A stretch of DNA of 64,000 nt from Allobosea caraganae. Lineage in GTDB: Bacteria; Pseudomonadota; Alphaproteobacteria; Rhizobiales; Beijerinckiaceae. The notes below the pieces were generated by a model. It was given only the letters and a program-made list of their open reading frames with translations, was not told the DNA's origin and ran no database searches. A program made the position numbers and the translations under genes. The stretch is from the NCBI RefSeq assembly GCF_003351345.1, contig NZ_QQTO01000034.1:1-64000 (forward strand). Direction: 5' to 3'. This document shows, one piece after another, positions 60,156 through 64,000 of the stretch. How positions within the stretch are numbered: the first letter of the stretch is position 1; every line of letters starts with the position of its first letter.

Positions 60156-61058
60156 ATGGCCGGCAGCGAGAGGCGCGACATCATTGAGCCGCTGGCCGTG
60201 CGCATCCTCGGCCATGTCCATGCCAGTGCTTTGCAGGCCGGCGCGCATATCCGCTCGCAGGAGCTCGCCAGCCGCTTCGGCGTCTCGCGCTTCCCGATCG
60301 GACAGGCGCTCCGGCTCCTCGCCAACAAGGGCGTGCTCCGGCACGAGCGCAATCGCGGCTATTTCGTCGCCGAGGGCGAGCTGCCGGATGCCGAGGCGCT
60401 CGGCCTCTCCGGTCGCGACGAGACCTCCGAGAGCTATTTCCGCATCGCCGACGACCACTTGCGCGGCCGCCTGCCGGGTCAGGTTTCGGAGACCTATTTG
60501 CGCGAGACCTACGGCCTGACCCGGGCCGAACTCGGCTCCGTGCTGAACCGGATAGCGCAGGAAGGCTGGGCCGAGCGCCGGGTCGGCTACGGCTGGAGCT
60601 TCACCCCGGTTCTGACCACTTCGGAAAGCCTGGCGCAGACCTACCGGCTCCGCCTCGCGGTCGAGCCCGCCGCCTTGCTCGAACCCGGCTACAGGCTGGC
60701 GCCCGAGATCGCGGCGCAGTGCCGGGCGGCCGAGCAGCGCCTGCTCGCCGGCGCGATCGAGACCGACAGCGCCGACGCCCTGCACGAGCGTGGCGTCCGC
60801 TTCCACGAGGCCATCGTCGGCGCCTCCGGCAACCCGTTCTTCCTCTACACGGTCAGGCGGATCAACCGCATCCGCCGGCTGCTCTCCTACCGCTCGATGC
60901 TCGACCGCACCCGCTATCGCCGCCAATGCGAGGAGCACCTGATGATCCTCGATTGCCTGGAGGCCGGACGGCAGGAGGATGCGGCGACGCTGCTGCGCGC
61001 CCATCTCCAGCACACGATCAGAAATCTCGACGAGATCCGGGCGCTGCTGGAGCGCTGA
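60156..61058 (+). CDS. GntR family regulator with FCD domain and apparently duplicated HTH
   Basis: This 300-residue regulator begins with one winged-helix segment (RILGHVHASALQAGAHI, RFGVSRFPIGQALRLLANKGVL). A second HTH-like segment follows near 95-145 (HLRGRLPGQVSETYLRETYG, LTRAELGSVLNRIAQEGWA), then an FCD-type effector domain (residues 155-300, with FHEAIVGASGN and EEHLMILDCLEAG). Typical FCD regulators are about 220-240 residues with one HTH. It follows the aconitase gene by 63 bp with GGAGG as ribosome site. Confidence 0.88.
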   Translation: MAGSERRDIIEPLAVRILGHVHASALQAGAHIRSQELASRFGVSRFPIGQALRLLANKGVLRHERNRGYFVAEGELPDAEALGLSGRDETSESYFRIADDHLRGRLPGQVSETYLRETYGLTRAELGSVLNRIAQEGWAERRVGYGWSFTPVLTTSESLAQTYRLRLAVEPAALLEPGYRLAPEIAAQCRAAEQRLLAGAIETDSADALHERGVRFHEAIVGASGNPFFLYTVRRINRIRRLLSYRSMLDRTRYRRQCEEHLMILDCLEAGRQEDAATLLRAHLQHTIRNLDEIRALLER

Positions 61059-61076
61059 CCGAGGCTCGGAACCCTC

Positions 61077-61126
61077 AGCCCTCATCCTGAGGAGACGCAC
61101 CTGCGGCGCTCCTCAGGATGAGGGCT
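61077..61126. repeat. Palindromic repeat, family B, short copy
   Basis: AGCCCTCATCCTGAGGAG and CTCCTCAGGATGAGGGCT are perfect inverted arms around 14 bp. The right arm contains the stop codon and last codons of the minus-strand HEPN-like gene. Confidence 0.88.
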
Positions 61127-61709
61127 CGGGGTCCCAATCAGCTCTCATGCTGCGCTCCAGCTTCGGCAGCACATCCCAGATCCGGCGGTTGAGCGCGTAG
61201 AGCCCGCTCACCGCCGCCGCGATCTGGTCGAGCCTTTGCTGGTCGATAGCGCGCCGGCTGCCGAAGCGGAGCTGCCCCTTGCTCTCCTCCAGCTTCATGC
61301 TTTGCGTATGGGTGATATCGCCGGCCGCGCCGATGACGAAGGTGGCGTGGCTGAGGTCGTTGCGCAGCCGCGTGCTGGCGCTGAAGGCCGCGACGATCTC
61401 GTCCAGCTCGGCTTTCACCGCCTCGTCGCGCAGGGTGATCTTGGCGAGCCGCTGCACCAGGTCGAGCCGGGACCGCGTCGTGTTGAGCGTCGAGAACACG
61501 ATCGCGGCGGCGGCCTCGCTGGTGTCGAGCAGCAGCATCAGCACGTAGATGAACATGCTCTCGTTGTTCGACCAGGCGAAATTGAGATCGCCTATCTGGG
61601 CCAGAAAGGCTAGTCTCTGCTCGCCCGAACGCTGTGCCGCCGCCTCCAGCGCGTCGAAATCAGGCCGGGGCGGCAGCGCGGATTGTCCGGCTCGGTTGCG
61701 TCTACGCAT
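61113..61709 (-). CDS. Hypothetical HEPN-like protein
   Basis: This 198-residue, mostly helical protein has Arg116-x4-His121 in TRLRNDLSHATF, the spacing of the HEPN RNase/nucleotidyltransferase-partner motif. A hydrophobic helix near 52-62 (MFIYVLMLLLD) precedes it. It has no signal peptide. The ATG (61707-61709) is chosen because the upstream extension is antisense to the next gene. The last residues (PEPSS) and the TGA come from a palindromic repeat. HEPN assignment is from the motif and helix pattern only. Confidence 0.6.
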   Translation of the reverse strand: MRRRNRAGQSALPPRPDFDALEAAAQRSGEQRLAFLAQIGDLNFAWSNNESMFIYVLMLLLDTSEAAAAIVFSTLNTTRSRLDLVQRLAKITLRDEAVKAELDEIVAAFSASTRLRNDLSHATFVIGAAGDITHTQSMKLEESKGQLRFGSRRAIDQQRLDQIAAAVSGLYALNRRIWDVLPKLERSMRADWDPEPSS

Positions 61710-61751
61710 CTCACCCCCTGCTTCCGAGAGCTCCGACACGGCAGAGGCGCC

Positions 61752-62195
61752 ATGTTCGACCTTCTCAAAGTGCGGCCGGCGCGCCGGGCGGCCTATTCCG
61801 CCCTGGAGCCGTTCGTTCACCGGAGCGCCGACGGACGGGCCGGGCTGGAGGCCGGCGCCTGGCTGCAGCCCCAGATCATCGGCTTCCTGGCGACCGTGGT
61901 CACGCTGATCGCCGAGCGCACCTGCGGCGAGCTGCGCACGCACGCGCTCGCCTCGGTCCAGGCCTCCGTCCTCACCGCGCTGACCGGGATCGGGCCGGAG
62001 CTGATCGGCGAGGAGATCTGCCTGCTGAGCAGCCGCCGGGATGCGGCCTTCATGGCCGGCTCGTTCGGGGCCGTCGCCTTCTTGGAAGCGATGGACGTCG
62101 TCCGCACGCCGCCGAGCGGCGATGTGGCCGTGCTGGAGGAGCTGTGGAGCGAGCATGTCGAGCGGCACATCAAGGGAGATCAGCCCTTCATCTGA
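61752..62195 (+). CDS. Hypothetical protein (147 aa)
   Basis: This is a helical protein with a moderately hydrophobic middle (LQPQIIGFLATVVTLIAERTCG, residues 34-55) and a Gly/Ala-rich FMAGSFGAVAFLEAM segment. I do not recognise the family. It is divergent from the HEPN-like gene, with 42 bp between the starts, and its end overlaps the convergent zinc-ribbon gene by 16 bp. ATG 61752 is preferred; the frame runs further upstream into the neighbour. Confidence 0.65.
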   Translation: MFDLLKVRPARRAAYSALEPFVHRSADGRAGLEAGAWLQPQIIGFLATVVTLIAERTCGELRTHALASVQASVLTALTGIGPELIGEEICLLSSRRDAAFMAGSFGAVAFLEAMDVVRTPPSGDVAVLEELWSEHVERHIKGDQPFI

Positions 62196-62896
62196 GACGA
62201 TGCCCGTCCGGCCTGCGGGGCGGCCATGGCAGCCGCGTGCTGCCGGGACTCGCTCTCTGCGAGCAGGCCGAGTTCGAGCTGCACCTCGCTGATGAGGGCT
62301 TCGTCCCCAGCCTCCCGCGGCTCGTGCCGGACGGAGAGGAGCCGCTGCAGCGCCTCGATGAAGCGCCTGTCGGTCTCGGCATTCGCGCCGCCCTCCACGG
62401 CCGTCAGGAAGCGCTCGTAGCGCGCTTCGCTCATGGCGCTGCCCGGGCCGTGCTCCGTCTGGCAGGCGAGCGAGGCGCAGCGCATCACGCCCACCTCCTC
62501 CAGCCAGGGCGAGGAGCGGAGGACGACCGGCACGCCGACGTCGAGCCCATGCATGATCTTCTGCTTCAGGTGCCAGGCGGTGCGCACGGAGACGCCGAGG
62601 ACATGCGCCAGCCGCTGCGACCCCATCTTCAGCCTGGTCTCGGTCAGCAGGTAGAGCGCCTGCAGCCAGACATGCAGCGGTACATGGCTGTTATGGAAGA
62701 TCGTGCCGTGGCGGATGGTGAAAGGCTTGCGGCAGGCATAGCATTTCCAGGCGCCGACGGGCGTGCTGAGGCCGTTGAGCCGGCCGAGCCGCGTGAGCTC
62801 CCCGCAATGTGGGCAGACCGGCCCGGACGGCCAGACCAGCCGTTCCAGCGACAGGTGCGCTGCATGTTCGTTGTGCAATCGGATCGTGTTCGGCAT
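62180..62896 (-). CDS. IS1595-type transposase zinc-ribbon/HTH protein without DDE domain
   Basis: This 238-residue protein matches the N-terminal part of IS1595-family transposases. A zinc ribbon uses Cys28, Cys31 (CPHCG), Cys52 and Cys55 (CYACRKPF), followed by IRHGTIFHNSHVPLHVWLQALYLLT and an HTH (LAHVLGVSVRTAWHLKQKIM). After residue 125 the usual DDE catalytic domain is replaced by an unrelated, acidic tail of about 110 residues. No terminal repeats flank it. It looks like a domesticated DNA-binding protein, but a degraded transposase is possible. Confidence 0.8.
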   Translation of the reverse strand: MPNTIRLHNEHAAHLSLERLVWPSGPVCPHCGELTRLGRLNGLSTPVGAWKCYACRKPFTIRHGTIFHNSHVPLHVWLQALYLLTETRLKMGSQRLAHVLGVSVRTAWHLKQKIMHGLDVGVPVVLRSSPWLEEVGVMRCASLACQTEHGPGSAMSEARYERFLTAVEGGANAETDRRFIEALQRLLSVRHEPREAGDEALISEVQLELGLLAESESRQHAAAMAAPQAGRASSQMKG

Positions 62897-63499
62897 CGCC
62901 AACCCCCCGATCGAATTAGTAGTTCCAGTTGGGTCGATGAAAGTCAATGGAGCCTTAATCGTGGGTAATAATTCGACACGTTGACGCGAGCCAAGCGTCG
63001 CGAGATGGTTGCTACTGGCGAAATGATACATCAGGCAGTGGTATTGTCACATAATATTCGAAACAATATTTAGTATTTCGACAACGTAAGGTTGTATATG
63101 AAGTATTACTCCAAAATAGTACGATAATAGATGTCATACAGGCTTATACAATCTGAGATTTATTAAGTTATATTATCATGCGGTAGTGATAATGCGATTT
63201 AAGTGGTTCTAAAATTTCTACCCAGCGCGTTGGTCGGGGCAAGAGATTGTAGCTTCCCCGAAATTCGCAACCAGATCGGAGGTGATGTCATGACGTAGAT
63301 CTGCGGGTGATTTCGCGTGCCTTCTAGCGTGAATTCACCGGAGAAGTTCCTTGCGTAGACAAGCGGGAAGCTTCGCCAATCATCTTTCACCGCAAACTTA
63401 CCCACTCGGCATCCGAAGCAAATGCATTGTCGCAGCACAGAAGAGATGCGCCAGTCATGAGCGGAAGGATGCCTCCTTTATCATCATTGGGAGAGCATC
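62897..63499. other. AT-rich non-coding region of about 600 bp
   Basis: This is the longest gene-free stretch in the window. Bases near 63020-63220 are far richer in A and T than anything else here and hold many short inverted segments (for example AATATTCGAAACAATATT near 63053). The two genes it separates are divergent, so it should hold both promoters. Short frames (such as one at 63199-63438 on the minus strand) show no family or ribosome site. Confidence 0.7.
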
Positions 63500-64000
63500 A
63501 TGTCCGGAAACGATCACAAGAAGCATGATGATCCGACGCAGGGCCAGCTCCAGGGCCAAGGCGAATTGCAAGGCCAGCTGCAGGGCCAGGCCGAAGCTCA
63601 AGGTCAGTTGCAGGGTCAGGGACAAGGGCAAGGCCAGGGACAAGGTCAGGGCCAGTCGCAATACGCCGCCCAGGCCGTCGACACCTCGGTGTGGAACACC
63701 GCCGTCAATGAGAACGCCAACGGCAATCTCAACGGCAATGGCAACCTGAACGCCAACGGCAACCTGAACTTCAACGAGAACGTCAACAACATCGAGAACA
63801 CGGTCGACAATTGCGTCAACGTGAAGGTGAATGTCGATCTGGACCTCAGCGGCGCTCTGCTGCCGCCGGCCGATAACGACGTCATCGACATCGACTCGAT
63901 CCACGACATCGAGCAGGCGATCATCATGCCGGACGTGGTCAACCAGGCCACGACCAACGGCAACAACTTCAACATCGACCAAGTCAGCAACCTGACCGAC
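63500..64000 (+). CDS. Low-complexity Gly-Gln / Asn-rich repeat protein (3' end outside window)
   Basis: A frame from ATG 63500 (ribosome site GGGAG) stays open for all 167 codons to the window end. After a charged start (SGNDHKKHDDPT) comes a run of GQ and LQGQ repeats (residues 14-53). An Asn-rich repeat then follows (about 69-103, units such as NGNLNGNGNLNAN), and a strand-rich acidic region after that. There is no signal peptide. Possible roles are a secreted or surface fibre or amyloid-like protein; nothing visible proves one. Confidence 0.8.
   Translation, partial: MSGNDHKKHDDPTQGQLQGQGELQGQLQGQAEAQGQLQGQGQGQGQGQGQGQSQYAAQAVDTSVWNTAVNENANGNLNGNGNLNANGNLNFNENVNNIENTVDNCVNVKVNVDLDLSGALLPPADNDVIDIDSIHDIEQAIIMPDVVNQATTNGNNFNIDQVSNLTD

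Noticed and set aside
62180..62896. An intact insertion sequence at this locus
   Set aside because: The DDE domain is missing and no terminal inverted repeats or target duplications are visible around the gene.
63199..63438. Minus-strand frame of 79 codons in the AT-rich region
   Set aside because: No ribosome site, no recognisable family, and composition unlike the coding genes; too weak to list.
63540..63665. Regular short repeats that might suggest a CRISPR array or minisatellite
   Set aside because: The repeats are short, in frame, without spacers of constant length, and encode GQ/LQGQ units of a continuing protein.

Overview
The window is high-GC bacterial chromosome with dense, mostly directional operons. 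Its make-up (many solute-specific ABC importers, dehydrogenases and one-component regulators, plus palindromic intergenic repeats of a kind common in Hyphomicrobiales) points to a soil or plant-associated alphaproteobacterium. The repeat style and gene content resemble Bosea, but the genus is an inference. No rRNA, tRNA, CRISPR array or prophage was seen.

Bases 1-11234 hold two facing sugar or sugar-acid loci. On the plus strand are the end of a MalG-type permease, a 2-hydroxyacid dehydrogenase and a TIM-barrel isomerase. On the minus strand is a complete importer operon (Tat-exported binding protein, two permeases, ATPase) continuing into an SDR and a tartrate/D-malate-type dehydrogenase. 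A GntR/FCD regulator and a mandelate-racemase-type dehydratase follow. An 18-bp motif found both before the binding-protein operon and before the dehydratase suggests one regulon. Bases 11348-14984 carry a LysR regulator, a cystathionine beta-lyase-like enzyme, an orphan amino-acid binding protein and a small unknown gene. Bases 15000-18311 carry an SDR, an aspartate dehydrogenase-like protein, an alpha/beta hydrolase, a gutted NIPSNAP gene and a cupin.

Bases 18317-22528 hold a lone receiver protein, a histidine kinase/FixJ-type regulator pair, Dps and an exported hydrolase. Bases 22636-26228 are a TetR-controlled EmrAB-type efflux locus, followed by a SapC-like gene. Bases 27444-32993 encode a Dpp/Opp-type peptide importer. 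Bases 33219-38165 encode a LysR regulator, an ArgH-family lyase and its own polar amino-acid ABC transporter. Bases 38492-45079 encode a carbohydrate kinase, an SDR, a ribose-type importer, a nucleoside hydrolase and an unknown protein, apparently for nucleoside or pentose-like compounds.

Bases 45123-57216 contain a SARP/TPR regulator divergent from a methyltransferase, a DUF983/TDT pair, a MocR regulator, and then a run of regulator-target pairs: TetR/thiolase, MarR/SDR and HxlR/MATE. Several of these have near-perfect operator palindromes. Bases 57450-61058 pair an AcnA-type aconitase with a GntR/FCD regulator that seems to have two winged-helix domains. The last 3 kb differ: a HEPN-like protein, an unknown 147-residue protein, an IS1595-type zinc-ribbon/HTH protein with no DDE domain, about 600 bp of AT-rich non-coding DNA, and a Gly-Gln/Asn-repeat protein running off the end. 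This last region is the best candidate for something undescribed.

At least four families of palindromic intergenic repeats (about 50-180 bp) are scattered through the window. Some supply stop codons or C-terminal codons to adjacent genes, and one copy is nested inside another family.
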